Assembly (NCBI GenBank): GCA_022843745.1
Contig: JALHNB010000041.1
Span: 1-63,265, forward strand
From: Anaerolineae bacterium
GTDB taxonomy: Bacteria; Chloroflexota; Anaerolineae; Aggregatilineales; Phototrophicaceae
Direction: 5' to 3'
Length of the DNA stretch: 63,265 nt
The notes beneath the pieces were generated by a model. That model saw nothing but the letters and a program-made list of their open reading frames with translations, had not been told where the DNA came from and did not search any database. This document shows positions 46,398-55,303 of this stretch, piece by piece. The first letter of the stretch is position 1. Each line of letters begins with the position of its first letter. The translations under genes and the position numbers were made by a program.

Positions 46398-47288
46398 TTA
46401 GCGCCGGACTGCGCCGAAAGTCACGCCGCGCAGTAAATAATTGCGAACTAAAAACGTGAAAATAACGATGGGTAACACAAAGATCACCGAAGCCGCCGCC
46501 AGCCGCCCCCATTCCACCGCGCCCACGCCGATGATGCTGTTGAGCCAGGGCGGGACCGTTGCGCCATAGGTACGGTTGAGCAGATTGGCAAAAACGAACT
46601 CGTTCCAGGCGACGATAGCCGAAAAAACAGCCGTTGCCGCCATCGCCGGGATTGCTTCGGGGATGACGATTTTCCAGATGGCTTGCAGGCGTGAGTAGCC
46701 ATCAATCATCGCCGCTTCTTCGTACTCCACCGGGATTTCGTCAAAAAAGCCTTTCATCATCCACACCACAAACGGTAAATTGACCGTCGTGTAGAGCAGG
46801 ATGATGCCGGGGTAGCTGTCGCGTAAATTCAAATTGCTGAACAACAGGAAAATCGGGATCAGCACGACAATCGGCGGTAACATGCGCGTACTGAGTATGA
46901 AAAACATGAGGTCGCTTTCGCCGCGAATATGGAAACGCGACACGGCATAGGCCGCCAGCGTTCCCAGAATAACCGCCAGCAGGGTCGATAAGCCCGCGAT
47001 AATCACGCTGTTCGTCAGGCGATCACGGAATACACTCAGATCGGCGGAGGCACGGACACCCGTGTCGCTCTCTATTGTCGTCCCCAGCAGAATCGACGTG
47101 TAATTGTCGAGCGTTGGCTGAAATTGTGTGTAGGGGATATAGGACGGCACACGGCTAATGACATCGGTGCGCGTTTTAATCGAGGATACGGCGATCCAGT
47201 AAAGCGGGAACATAAAGAAGAAGAACACGATTCCCAGTACAACCCAGAAGCCGATGCGATTTGCTAATGATTTTTTTTCGTAATTCAT
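46398..47288 (-). CDS. sugar ABC permease, MalG family
   Basis: This 296-residue inner-membrane permease has six helices: an N-terminal helix (WVVLGIVFFFFMFPLYWIAV), a periplasmic loop, and the EAA loop EEAAMIDGYSRLQAIWKIVI. The C-terminal segment is typical (RNYLLRGVTFGAVRR). It forms the channel with the MalF-like protein 15 bases upstream and works with the two ATPases downstream. Confidence 0.9.
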   Translation of the reverse strand: MNYEKKSLANRIGFWVVLGIVFFFFMFPLYWIAVSSIKTRTDVISRVPSYIPYTQFQPTLDNYTSILLGTTIESDTGVRASADLSVFRDRLTNSVIIAGLSTLLAVILGTLAAYAVSRFHIRGESDLMFFILSTRMLPPIVVLIPIFLLFSNLNLRDSYPGIILLYTTVNLPFVVWMMKGFFDEIPVEYEEAAMIDGYSRLQAIWKIVIPEAIPAMAATAVFSAIVAWNEFVFANLLNRTYGATVPPWLNSIIGVGAVEWGRLAAASVIFVLPIVIFTFLVRNYLLRGVTFGAVRR

Positions 47289-47303
47289 ATCAATTTTCTG
47301 CCA

Positions 47304-48251
47304 TCACGTGGATTTTGTGGCATTCAACGCGCGAATGAGAAGGTTCGCCAGAGCCGTAATCACGATGAGCATGATGTAGCCAAGCGCGGAACCTTCGCCC
47401 GTATTGAATTGGCCGAAAGCAACATCGTAAAGATACATCGAGGCTGTTTGCGTGAAGCGTCCCGGTCCACCACCTGTCAGCACGACTGCCTGATCGAACA
47501 ATTTATATGCGTCCATCGTGCGGAAGATGATCGCAATGAGCAAAAGCGGCATCACCATTGGCAGGGTAATGTGCCGGAAGCGGAACCATGTCCCGGCGCG
47601 GTCAACTGCCGCTGCTTCGTACAGATAATTGGGTACAGCCGACAGTCCCGCCAGCGAAATGAGCATCATAAACGGTGTCCACATCCACACATCCACGATC
47701 ACCAGCGACCAGGGTGCGACATAGCGATCTGAAAGCCATAAGATCGGCTCAAGCCCAAAGAGATTAACCACATAATAATTCAGCACACCATCGCCCTGCA
47801 TCATAAAGCGCCAGAACAGCGCAACGACAATGGGCGATAGCATCATCGGAATCAGCAGCAGCGTCATAATCGCGCCGCGCCCGGTGAATTTACGGTTCAG
47901 GAGCAGCGCGATGCCGAATCCCAGCAAAAGCTCAATCACGACTGCGGGAACGACAAACTGCCCGGTGACGACAAAACGCTGCCAGGTGCGGTTATCGGTC
48001 AGGAGTTCTAGATAATTGGCTGTGCCGATCCACTGCGGTGCTGTGTTTGCGTCCTTAATCACCGACCAATCAGTGAAGCTGAGATAGAGTGACCACACCA
48101 GCGGAAAAATCGAAATGAACAGCAGCAAAAGCATGGTTGGTGTCAGAAACGAAATCGCGATCCAGCGATCCGTAAACCAGCTAAAGCGTGGGCGAATTTG
48201 ACCTTCGAATTGTGCGGTGCGTGTACGCTGCGCCAATTGGGTATCAGCCAT
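47304..48251 (-). CDS. sugar ABC permease, MalF family
   Basis: This 315-residue permease has a first helix ISFLTPTMLLLLFISIFPLV, an EAA-like loop (YEAAAVDRAGTWFRFRHITL) and TGGGPGRFT near the end. The ATG at 48251 was chosen because AGGAG lies six bases upstream; an in-frame ATG at 48287 falls inside a palindromic repeat. The gap to the binding-protein gene contains that palindrome. Confidence 0.9.
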   Translation of the reverse strand: MADTQLAQRTRTAQFEGQIRPRFSWFTDRWIAISFLTPTMLLLLFISIFPLVWSLYLSFTDWSVIKDANTAPQWIGTANYLELLTDNRTWQRFVVTGQFVVPAVVIELLLGFGIALLLNRKFTGRGAIMTLLLIPMMLSPIVVALFWRFMMQGDGVLNYYVVNLFGLEPILWLSDRYVAPWSLVIVDVWMWTPFMMLISLAGLSAVPNYLYEAAAVDRAGTWFRFRHITLPMVMPLLLIAIIFRTMDAYKLFDQAVVLTGGGPGRFTQTASMYLYDVAFGQFNTGEGSALGYIMLIVITALANLLIRALNATKST

Positions 48252-48274
48252 GACGAACTCCTGATGAGGCATCC

Positions 48275-48302
48275 GTAGGGGCGACACATGTGTCGCCCCT
48301 AC
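48275..48302. repeat. 28-base perfect palindrome between binding protein and permease
   Basis: GTAGGGGCGACACA is followed directly by its exact reverse complement. The arms resemble the diverged hairpin at 42922-42974, so this is probably a dispersed element. It lies between the binding-protein stop (48326) and the MalF start (48251), so the mRNA would form a stable hairpin there. Confidence 0.8.
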
Positions 48303-48325
48303 AAAGGATTCTTGCTTTTATTTAT

Positions 48326-49651
48326 TTACGACGCTGGCGGCCCATCAGGATAGGCATCGTCCAACACTTCTTGCTGTTCGGCGGCAATTGCGTCCAGCGC
48401 TTCTTTGGCATCCATCTGGCCTGATACTGCCAGATTCAGGTATTCGCCCTGAATTTCGAGCAGTTCGTTGTATTCAGGGATGTTCCAGAAGTCCTTGACA
48501 TATTGGAATGCGTCAGCGAATGTCGGGTTATAGGGTGCGGCGTTCAGGAAGGCATCGCTGGCGAGGATCGAGTTACGACCAGGGAAACCGCCGCCTTCAA
48601 CCCACTTGGTCTGGGTTTCATCCGATTGCAGCCACGCGACAAAAGCTTGGGCAGCTTCTGGATTCTGCGAGTAGGCGCTGATGCTCATGCCTTGACCACC
48701 CAGGCTGATGAAGTGTTTGGTTTCGCCGGGGACAACCGCAAAGCCGAGGTTGGGTGCTTCAGCGCAGGTTTCGGCATTGGTGAACGCGCCACCGAAGCCG
48801 TACCAGATTTCGATCATGGCAGTTGTGCCGTTGCAAATCGTGCCGACGGTTTCGTCAAAGCCGAAGCTGCCGACACCGGTTGGGCCAGCATTGACCAAAC
48901 CCTGTGCGAGTTCGATGGCCTGTAGACCAATCTCGTTGTTCAGCACACCTTCGACCTGATAGGTCGCGGGATCCCACAATTCGCCGCCGAATGACCACAG
49001 AATATGATTCCAGGCTGTCGCTACGAGGTCGCCGCTGTTAATCCAGTGCGAAGCATAGCCGGAGTCGATGAAATCGGTATCTTTGAAGAATTGGGCAATT
49101 TGCAGAAGTTCCGTCCAGGTGGCAGGCACAGCCAGATCAGCACTCGTCGCTGCGGTGTAGGCTGCCATCACATCGGCATTCTCAAACAGGTCTTTGCGGT
49201 AGACGAGCATCCGCGTGTCGGTGATGACCGGAACTGAGAAATAATTGCCGCTTCCACCGGGGATTTCGGCATAGTAGCTCAATGCGGTCTGGTTGTAGTC
49301 GTCGAACGGTAGGGTTTCCTGCATCCAGGCGGTGAGATCAACCAGATGGCCACCTGCGACGGCTTCACCCATAAACTGGCTGTCGAGGATGGGTAGATCA
49401 GCGCCACCTTGTGCCGCGAAATCCGCGAAAATCTGATCGTGCCATTGATCGAGAGGGACGCAGCTTACGGTGACATTGGCATCGGGATATTCCGCGACCA
49501 GCGAGGTCAGCAGATCGCACGGCGGCCAGGCGAACCAGACGATTGACAGGTTGGGCTTGTCCTGCGCGGTGACGGGCATCAGCGAGAGCGTCAGCATTCC
49601 GATGGCGAGAAGAACGATGAGGGCTTTTGAGAGCGATTTGGTTTTAAACAT
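48326..49651 (-). CDS. extracellular sugar-binding protein, family 1
   Basis: This 441-residue secreted receptor has a Sec signal peptide (SKALIVLLAIGMLTLSLMPV, cleavage near TAQD). The body fits SBP_bac_1 with WFAWPPCDLL at the start of the mature part and the usual lobe motifs (ISLGGQGMSISAYSQNPEAA). Single-domain, typical length. It is the first gene of the importer and sugar-processing operon that runs down to 41703. The imported sugar is unknown, possibly a sugar acid or cyclitol judging from the downstream enzymes. Confidence 0.9.
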   Translation of the reverse strand: MFKTKSLSKALIVLLAIGMLTLSLMPVTAQDKPNLSIVWFAWPPCDLLTSLVAEYPDANVTVSCVPLDQWHDQIFADFAAQGGADLPILDSQFMGEAVAGGHLVDLTAWMQETLPFDDYNQTALSYYAEIPGGSGNYFSVPVITDTRMLVYRKDLFENADVMAAYTAATSADLAVPATWTELLQIAQFFKDTDFIDSGYASHWINSGDLVATAWNHILWSFGGELWDPATYQVEGVLNNEIGLQAIELAQGLVNAGPTGVGSFGFDETVGTICNGTTAMIEIWYGFGGAFTNAETCAEAPNLGFAVVPGETKHFISLGGQGMSISAYSQNPEAAQAFVAWLQSDETQTKWVEGGGFPGRNSILASDAFLNAAPYNPTFADAFQYVKDFWNIPEYNELLEIQGEYLNLAVSGQMDAKEALDAIAAEQQEVLDDAYPDGPPAS

Positions 49652-49808
49652 TGTTCGTAAAACCTTTCAAAAATAATAATCAAAATGTGGTCATTAAATG
49701 CCAGGCGTTTAGGTTGGTTTCACCCCTTTCGTCTGTAAGTTATAGTTTTTTTGCTTGTTCGTTTGGATAGTGTAGCAAAAGACAGGCTGTGACGCCAGAA
49801 GAAAGTCC

Positions 49809-50951
49809 TCACGACCTATATATCACACGCCCACCAATGATGGTCATTCGCACGTTCAGATTCTCATCGAGCAGAATTATGTCGGCATCTGCTCCTGCTA
49901 CGAGTCGGCCTTTCGATGTCAAACCCATCGCTTCAGCGGGGGTTGCCGTTCCCATCGCCAATGCTTCCGGCAGCGAAATCCCCGCAAATTGAATCACATT
50001 CCGTAAAACCGCGTCCAGTGTGGCGGTGCTGCCTGCTAATGCGCCTGAAGCAGTCCGGGCAACGCCTTCAGTAACCGTGATCGGCTGCGCACCGAGCGTA
50101 TATAAACCGTCTTGTAACCCGGCTGCTCGCATCGAATCAGTGATGAGAATCGTGCGTTTTGCGCCTTTCGCCCGCACGAGCAGCTTAACCATCGCCGGGT
50201 GAACGTGGATTCCATCGCCAATGATTTGCGCGTAGATTTGGTCATCGGTTAATACGCCGCCGAGCGTACCGGGATTGCGGTGATGCAGGCCGAGCATGGC
50301 GTTAAAGGTGTGTGTTGCCTGCCGTACACCATGATCGGCAGCCTCAGTAATTTCTTCATAACTCGCGCCTGTATGCCCTGCCGCAAATTCGATTCCCTGG
50401 CTGACTGCGAGTTCAATCAATTCGGCAGCGCCTTTGATTTCCGGCGCGACGGTGATGAGCTTCACGACACCGCTTTCCAGCCAGCGTCTATATTCCGCCG
50501 GATCGGGCAAGCGAATATCGGACGAGGGCTGCGCACCTGGAAACGCCGTGTTGATATACGGGCCTTCGACATGCACTCCAAGATGCTGTGCGCCGTCGGC
50601 GGGCTGCGGACAGCGGGCGACATTCTCAATTGCATTGATAATGGCATCTGGCGGCGCGGTCATCGTGGTTGGGAAATAGCTGGTCACGCCATGCTCGGCA
50701 AAAAAACGCGCCATGCCGTGAATCGCTTCCGGCGTGGCATCCATCGTGTCATGACCACTGCCGCCGTGAACGTGAACATCAATCAGGCCGGGGGCGACCC
50801 ACATACCCCGCGCATCAATCACCGTATCTGCGGACATCGTGCTTGAATCAGGCTCAATCGCGCTGATTTTGCCATTTTCGAAGACTAATGTTTGACCCGT
50901 AATGATCTCCTGCGGCGTGACCAATTGACCGCCTGTGATTCGTGTTCGCAT
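49809..50951 (-). CDS. nagA: N-acetylglucosamine-6-phosphate deacetylase
   Basis: This 380-residue amidohydrolase removes acetate from GlcNAc-6-phosphate in amino-sugar catabolism, cytoplasm. It has PGLIDVHVHGG (metal His pair), VHVEGPYIN (metal Glu), GHTGA and THTFNAM (metal His), GDGIHVHP and ITDSMRAAGL (catalytic Asp). The ATG at 50951 was chosen because GGGGAG lies eight bases before it; an in-frame extension to 51107 is not family-like. It is divergent from the 644-residue gene with only 79 bases between, so they may share control. No nagB is in the window. Confidence 0.92.
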   Translation of the reverse strand: MRTRITGGQLVTPQEIITGQTLVFENGKISAIEPDSSTMSADTVIDARGMWVAPGLIDVHVHGGSGHDTMDATPEAIHGMARFFAEHGVTSYFPTTMTAPPDAIINAIENVARCPQPADGAQHLGVHVEGPYINTAFPGAQPSSDIRLPDPAEYRRWLESGVVKLITVAPEIKGAAELIELAVSQGIEFAAGHTGASYEEITEAADHGVRQATHTFNAMLGLHHRNPGTLGGVLTDDQIYAQIIGDGIHVHPAMVKLLVRAKGAKRTILITDSMRAAGLQDGLYTLGAQPITVTEGVARTASGALAGSTATLDAVLRNVIQFAGISLPEALAMGTATPAEAMGLTSKGRLVAGADADIILLDENLNVRMTIIGGRVIYRS

Positions 50952-51030
50952 AATTGGACTCCCCTCGGTCATTTCAAATCGAATATAGTATAGACAGTAT
51001 TTTTGTAATCGCTTCATGTTAAGGACAATC

Positions 51031-52965
51031 ATGATTACTATCAAGGCTTCGATTCCCTGCGCTTCGCCTCCCGCCTGGGCTGTGCTGGAGCGCAAACTCA
51101 TCGACATTATGAACGAGTCGGTGTATCCCTATCTCGAAAAATATACTCGAAAGGACGGCACACTCATCTGGCGCGATACCTACCCGGACACGCGCGATGG
51201 GGCAGACGATTTTTACGAAAGCTTCTATAACTGGCCGCTGTTCTATCTGCTTGGTGGCGGCGATCATTTGCTTTTGCTGGCGCATCGGCAATGGGATGCG
51301 GTCACACGTCAGTTGACCGAATACGGCCTCGTTCATAAAGAATATGAGCGCGGCTATGATCAGTTCCATCAAAGTGAAAGTTATATTTATTTTTATTTTT
51401 TATGTCTCGCTGATCCGACCAATCCCAAGTTGATCGAACGCGCACGGCGTTTCGCAGGCTTCTACCTCAACGAAGACCCTGAAGCGCCCAACTACGATCC
51501 CGAACACAAAATCATTCGCGCGCCACACAATGGCAGCGCTGGGCCGCGACTGGGCTTCAGCGATGGCGACGAAGAAGCGTCCTATGGCTGGTCAGCCGGG
51601 ATGCGTCCGTATGGGCTGCCTTTCGAGGACGTGCCGGGTGTGAATACCTACGACGATCTCAAAGACCCGGAACTGGCGCTGCGGATGGGACAGGCCATGC
51701 AGAAACGGATGCGCGAGGGCGATGTCGCCAATAACCTATTCGCAATAAGCCTCGTCACCAACGCCTATATGCTCACAGGCGATGAGAAATACAAAGAATG
51801 GGTGCTGGAATATCTCGGTGCGTGGATTGAACGTACCCGCCAGAATGATGGTTTGGTGCCGGATAACATTGGCTTGTCCGGCAAGGTAGGCGAGTATATT
51901 GACGGCAAATGGTATGGTGGGCTGTACGGTTGGACGTGGCCGCATGGCTTTTACAACATCGGTTACGCTGCATTGGTCGCCGCCCAGGATGCCTATCTGA
52001 TGACGAAAGACCCGTCCTATCTCGATCTGCCGCGCATCCAAATGGACAAAATCATTGGGCTGGGCAAGGTTCTCGACCTGGACAGCCTCGAAGACATGAG
52101 CCTCTATCATCACTATATTGGGCTTTTCGCTTCATTAGGTGAAGATCGTAAGCTGTTCGTTGTTCCGAATCGCTATGCCGATTCCGGTTGGTTCGATTAC
52201 CAGCCTGTGCCGATGCCCCAGCCAGCAGCGCTCTGGAATATCTCGATGGCTGATGCGGACTGGACACGCATCAAGGAAATTCGCGAAAAAAGTGGCTACG
52301 ATTGGCGCACAGTGACCCCCTTCCGCGATAAAGGCGATCAAGGCCACGAAGAACCCTGGCTTGCCTACCTGATGGGCGAAAATCCGACCTATCCCGAAAC
52401 GATGCTGGCCGGGACTTATGGGCAGGTGTGCCGCCGTCTGGAACTTATTCGCGTCGATCAAGCCGATTTGACGCAGGTCAATATTCACCACTGGCAGCAG
52501 CTGAACCCGGTTATCACGGAAGCGTTGGTACAGTTGATATTGGGTGCGCCGCAGGTGATTTACTACGGCGGGATGCTCATTTCGCGCCTGCGCTATTTCG
52601 ACGCCGAGCGTCAACGTCCCGGCTTGCCGCAGGATGTCGCCGCGCTTGTGGAAAAACTGGAAGCGGATCGTGTCGTGGTACGGCTGGTCAATCTCAGCCC
52701 GTTCCATGCGCGAAATGTCATCATTCAGGCAGGCGGTCTGGGCGAACATCAATTTGTTTCCGCCACCTATCAGGAACGCGCCAGTGATTATCCCGGCGAC
52801 CTCAGCCGCTATGCCGCGCCTGCTCTCCAAACAAAAACGCGCGAGGTCGCGATCAATGATCGTTATCTGCGCATTCATATGCCACCAGCGATGGAGATTA
52901 CATTGGATTTGAAGGTGGAACGGTTTGTGAATTCGCCGTCCTACACCGCCGCGCCGAAATTCTAA
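51031..52965 (+). CDS. 644-residue protein, probable alpha/alpha-barrel carbohydrate enzyme
   Basis: I do not recognise a named family. Residues 30-430 look like an alpha-helical barrel of the six-hairpin glycosidase type, with recurrent aromatic patches (DDFYESFYNWPLFYLLGG, WTWPHGFYNIG) and an acidic-rich segment GFSDGDEEASYGW. The C-terminal 200 residues are beta-rich. No signal peptide. AAGG lies six bases before the ATG at 51031. Divergent from nagA, so a role with amino-sugar or complex glycan breakdown is a guess. Fold prediction would decide whether it is a lyase or a hydrolase. Confidence 0.6.
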   Translation: MITIKASIPCASPPAWAVLERKLIDIMNESVYPYLEKYTRKDGTLIWRDTYPDTRDGADDFYESFYNWPLFYLLGGGDHLLLLAHRQWDAVTRQLTEYGLVHKEYERGYDQFHQSESYIYFYFLCLADPTNPKLIERARRFAGFYLNEDPEAPNYDPEHKIIRAPHNGSAGPRLGFSDGDEEASYGWSAGMRPYGLPFEDVPGVNTYDDLKDPELALRMGQAMQKRMREGDVANNLFAISLVTNAYMLTGDEKYKEWVLEYLGAWIERTRQNDGLVPDNIGLSGKVGEYIDGKWYGGLYGWTWPHGFYNIGYAALVAAQDAYLMTKDPSYLDLPRIQMDKIIGLGKVLDLDSLEDMSLYHHYIGLFASLGEDRKLFVVPNRYADSGWFDYQPVPMPQPAALWNISMADADWTRIKEIREKSGYDWRTVTPFRDKGDQGHEEPWLAYLMGENPTYPETMLAGTYGQVCRRLELIRVDQADLTQVNIHHWQQLNPVITEALVQLILGAPQVIYYGGMLISRLRYFDAERQRPGLPQDVAALVEKLEADRVVVRLVNLSPFHARNVIIQAGGLGEHQFVSATYQERASDYPGDLSRYAAPALQTKTREVAINDRYLRIHMPPAMEITLDLKVERFVNSPSYTAAPKF

Positions 52966-53055
52966 GGGCTGGAATTCTAACCTCCTTGCCCCTCTGCTAC
53001 AGGCATTTCCGTTGGTCAACCAATGACTTGGAGAGGGAGTTAGACTGATCTGAAG

Positions 53056-53081
53056 CCCCTCCCTATTGCTATGGGGAGGGG
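53056..53081. repeat. CCCCTCCC hairpin repeat
   Basis: CCCCTCCC (53056-53063) pairs with GGGAGGGG (53074-53081), followed by TTTGGGGCGGGG. It is a relative of the 41640-41667 element, lying between the unknown gene's stop and the aldo/keto reductase's 3' end. Confidence 0.6.
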
Positions 53082-53103
53082 TTTGGGGCGGGGACTGAAT
53101 TTT

Positions 53104-54072
53104 TTAACGGCTCTCGCTTTTCAAATCGAGCCAGGCGAGTTCAGCGGGTGTCAGCTTGACCTCGGACGCTTCGACATTGAGGCGCACTTCTTCCGGCGTT
53201 TGCGGGGCAAGCAGCGCGAAAATGTTCAACGGTTGGCTGGTGACAAAGGCGACGGCGATCTGTGCCAGCGTCAGGCCTTTTTCTTTTGCCAATTCCTCTG
53301 CACGATCCAGCCGTCGGAAGTTGTCCTCGGAAATGTACGAATTGACGACGACTTTATCGAAATAAGCCTCAAACGTATCGAGATTGTCGCGCCGGAAGCG
53401 TCCAGAGAAAAATCCACCCGCCAGACTTGACCAGGTAAACAGCGCCATATTTTGTTGACCGTACCAGGCGCGGTCTGCCTCATGTGCTGGCCCGCTGACG
53501 CTGACGCAGCCCGACCATGGTTCGTGAATCATTTCCGCGAGACTCAGATTTGGACTGCTGGCGGCGAATGGGATGAGGCCGTGTGCGGCGGCATATTCAT
53601 TGGCTTCACGGACGCGCTCATAACTCCAGTTTGAGCCACCAAATGGCCCAATTTTCCCGGCTTTATGATGCTCATTCAGGATTTCGACAATCGGCCCCAC
53701 CGGAACGCTCGGATCGTCACGGTGCAGCAGGTAAATGTCGATATAATCGGTTTGAAAACGCGCCAGTGAGTCGTGAATATCTGCAGTGATGTCAAAAGGT
53801 GTCACGCGTTTACGATCCTGGTTGAGGTGCGCCCCTTTTCCGACAATGACGACCTGATCGCGCAGGCGATTTTCACGAATCCACTTACCAACGGTGCGCT
53901 CGTTATCACCACCACCATAAACGTGGGCGGTGTCGAATGTTGTGATGCCCAGTTCCAAAACCGCATCGAGCAGTTCAAAACTTTTTTGCTCTTCTTTCGA
54001 ACTCGCCAGAATTGTGCCATGCACAATGCGCGAAATCGGCTTATCAACGCCTGCTAATTTTCCGTATTGCAT
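53104..54072 (-). CDS. aldo/keto reductase
   Basis: This 322-residue NADPH-dependent TIM-barrel oxidoreductase has the catalytic tetrad: Asp in TTFDTAHVYGGG, Tyr in the same segment, Lys in VGKGAH, His in YLLHRDDP. GPFGGSNW follows and the cofactor phosphate loop lies near the C-terminus. It interconverts sugar aldehydes or ketones and alcohols. It lies next to an oxidoreductase in the same direction and probably serves sugar metabolism. Substrate unknown. Confidence 0.88.
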   Translation of the reverse strand: MQYGKLAGVDKPISRIVHGTILASSKEEQKSFELLDAVLELGITTFDTAHVYGGGDNERTVGKWIRENRLRDQVVIVGKGAHLNQDRKRVTPFDITADIHDSLARFQTDYIDIYLLHRDDPSVPVGPIVEILNEHHKAGKIGPFGGSNWSYERVREANEYAAAHGLIPFAASSPNLSLAEMIHEPWSGCVSVSGPAHEADRAWYGQQNMALFTWSSLAGGFFSGRFRRDNLDTFEAYFDKVVVNSYISEDNFRRLDRAEELAKEKGLTLAQIAVAFVTSQPLNIFALLAPQTPEEVRLNVEASEVKLTPAELAWLDLKSESR

Positions 54073-54128
54073 AATTTTTTATTCCTGTTGTCTTCTAGTA
54101 TTGCTATTCAATTTGCGTTTTATTGTCG

Positions 54129-55112
54129 CTATTCCATCGGATATTTAAGGCCCCATTGGGCGCGGATTTCGTCCATCGTTTTCATGATCGCTAGTGTTTC
54201 GTCCAGCGGCATCACATCGCTTTCGAGCTTTCCGGCACGCAGGCAGTTCCCAACTTCAATCGCTTCGTAGTTGTAACCGTTGCCTTCATGCGGAACGTCG
54301 ATGTCGGTTTCTTCTTTCCCGTAAACGGTCAGCGTGAGCTTGGTGGGTTTCCAGAACAGGGAGTGAATCTTGATGCGGCCTTCTGTGCCGAGGATAAAGG
54401 CTTCCATTGGTGTATTGGTGCGAACAGCCGTCGAAAACAGGGAAAGTTTTCCTTTGTCGTAACCGAGGATTACCGCTGCCTGCTCATCGACATTGGTTTC
54501 GCCCAGGTGCGCCATCCCGGTAACACGTGATGCGTTGCCGAAAATCATCGACGACAGCGAGAGGCAGTAAATGCCCACGTCGAGCATCCCGCCACCGCCC
54601 AGCGCAGGGTCAAAAGCGCGGCTTTTTGGGTCGAATCCGGCGCGAAAGCCGAAATCGGATGTAATCATGCGCACTTCGCCAATTGCACCCTGCGCGATCA
54701 GTTCGCGTACTTTCACCATCGCCGGGATGTAGCGCGTCCACATCGCTTCCACCAGAAGGATGCCTTTTTCACGGGCGAAATTGACAACTTCGGTGGCTTC
54801 TTTCAGGTTGATGGTAAACGGCTTTTCGCACAGTACGGCTTTACCGTTTTTCAAACACAGCAGCGTATTTTCTTTGTGGAAGGGGTGGGGAGTTGCGACA
54901 TAGACCGCATCGACTTCGGGGTCTTCTGCCAGTTGCTCGTAGGACGCATATCGGCGCGGTATGTTAAATTCGTCGCCAAATTTATCGGCGTTTGCCTGCG
55001 TGCGCGACCCCACCGCGACCAGTTCGGCATCCGGCACAACTGTCAGGCCAGTCGCAAATTTTTTCGCGATTCCACCGGGGCCGATGATTCCCCATCGAAT
55101 TTTTTCTTGCAT
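54129..55112 (-). CDS. Gfo/Idh/MocA-family oxidoreductase
   Basis: This 327-residue dehydrogenase has the Rossmann motif GIIGPGGIAKKFA, LCEKPFTINL (Lys-Pro) and the mid-protein segment GGGMLDVGIYCLSLS, where the usual His of the DxGxH motif is Tyr. That suggests a 1,5-anhydro-fructose reductase or trans-dihydrodiol type rather than an inositol dehydrogenase. GAGG lies seven bases before the ATG. Followed by the aldo/keto reductase with a 56-base gap. Confidence 0.87.
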   Translation of the reverse strand: MQEKIRWGIIGPGGIAKKFATGLTVVPDAELVAVGSRTQANADKFGDEFNIPRRYASYEQLAEDPEVDAVYVATPHPFHKENTLLCLKNGKAVLCEKPFTINLKEATEVVNFAREKGILLVEAMWTRYIPAMVKVRELIAQGAIGEVRMITSDFGFRAGFDPKSRAFDPALGGGGMLDVGIYCLSLSSMIFGNASRVTGMAHLGETNVDEQAAVILGYDKGKLSLFSTAVRTNTPMEAFILGTEGRIKIHSLFWKPTKLTLTVYGKEETDIDVPHEGNGYNYEAIEVGNCLRAGKLESDVMPLDETLAIMKTMDEIRAQWGLKYPME

Positions 55113-55226
55113 GTTGAGTCCTCTAAAATATTGAGAAGGTGAAAAATTTCGCTAAAGTATAACCTGTTGAGAGGGAGTATGCACGAGGAGAAAAACAAAC
55201 TTCAGTCTCGCTGGGAGGCTTGGTTC

Positions 55227-55286
55227 AGGCACAAAGAACACAGAGATTTTTGAAAATTCCTCTGTGTTCTCTGTGCCTCTGTGGTT
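55227..55286. repeat. dispersed ACCACAGAG hairpin, copy C
   Basis: AGGCACAAAGAACACAGAG pairs with CTCTGTGTTCTCTGTGCCT with one mismatch over 19 bases, loop AT-rich; ends CTGTGGTT. Related to 35071-35140 and 41315-41379. It lies just past the exporter's stop, suggesting a 3' end structure. Confidence 0.8.
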
Positions 55287-55303
55287 AATATTGGATTCCA
55301 GGC

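Noticed and set aside
52135-53019. 294-codon minus-strand frame
   Set aside because: Antisense to the 644-residue gene, whose plus-strand frame has a ribosome binding site and protein-like composition.
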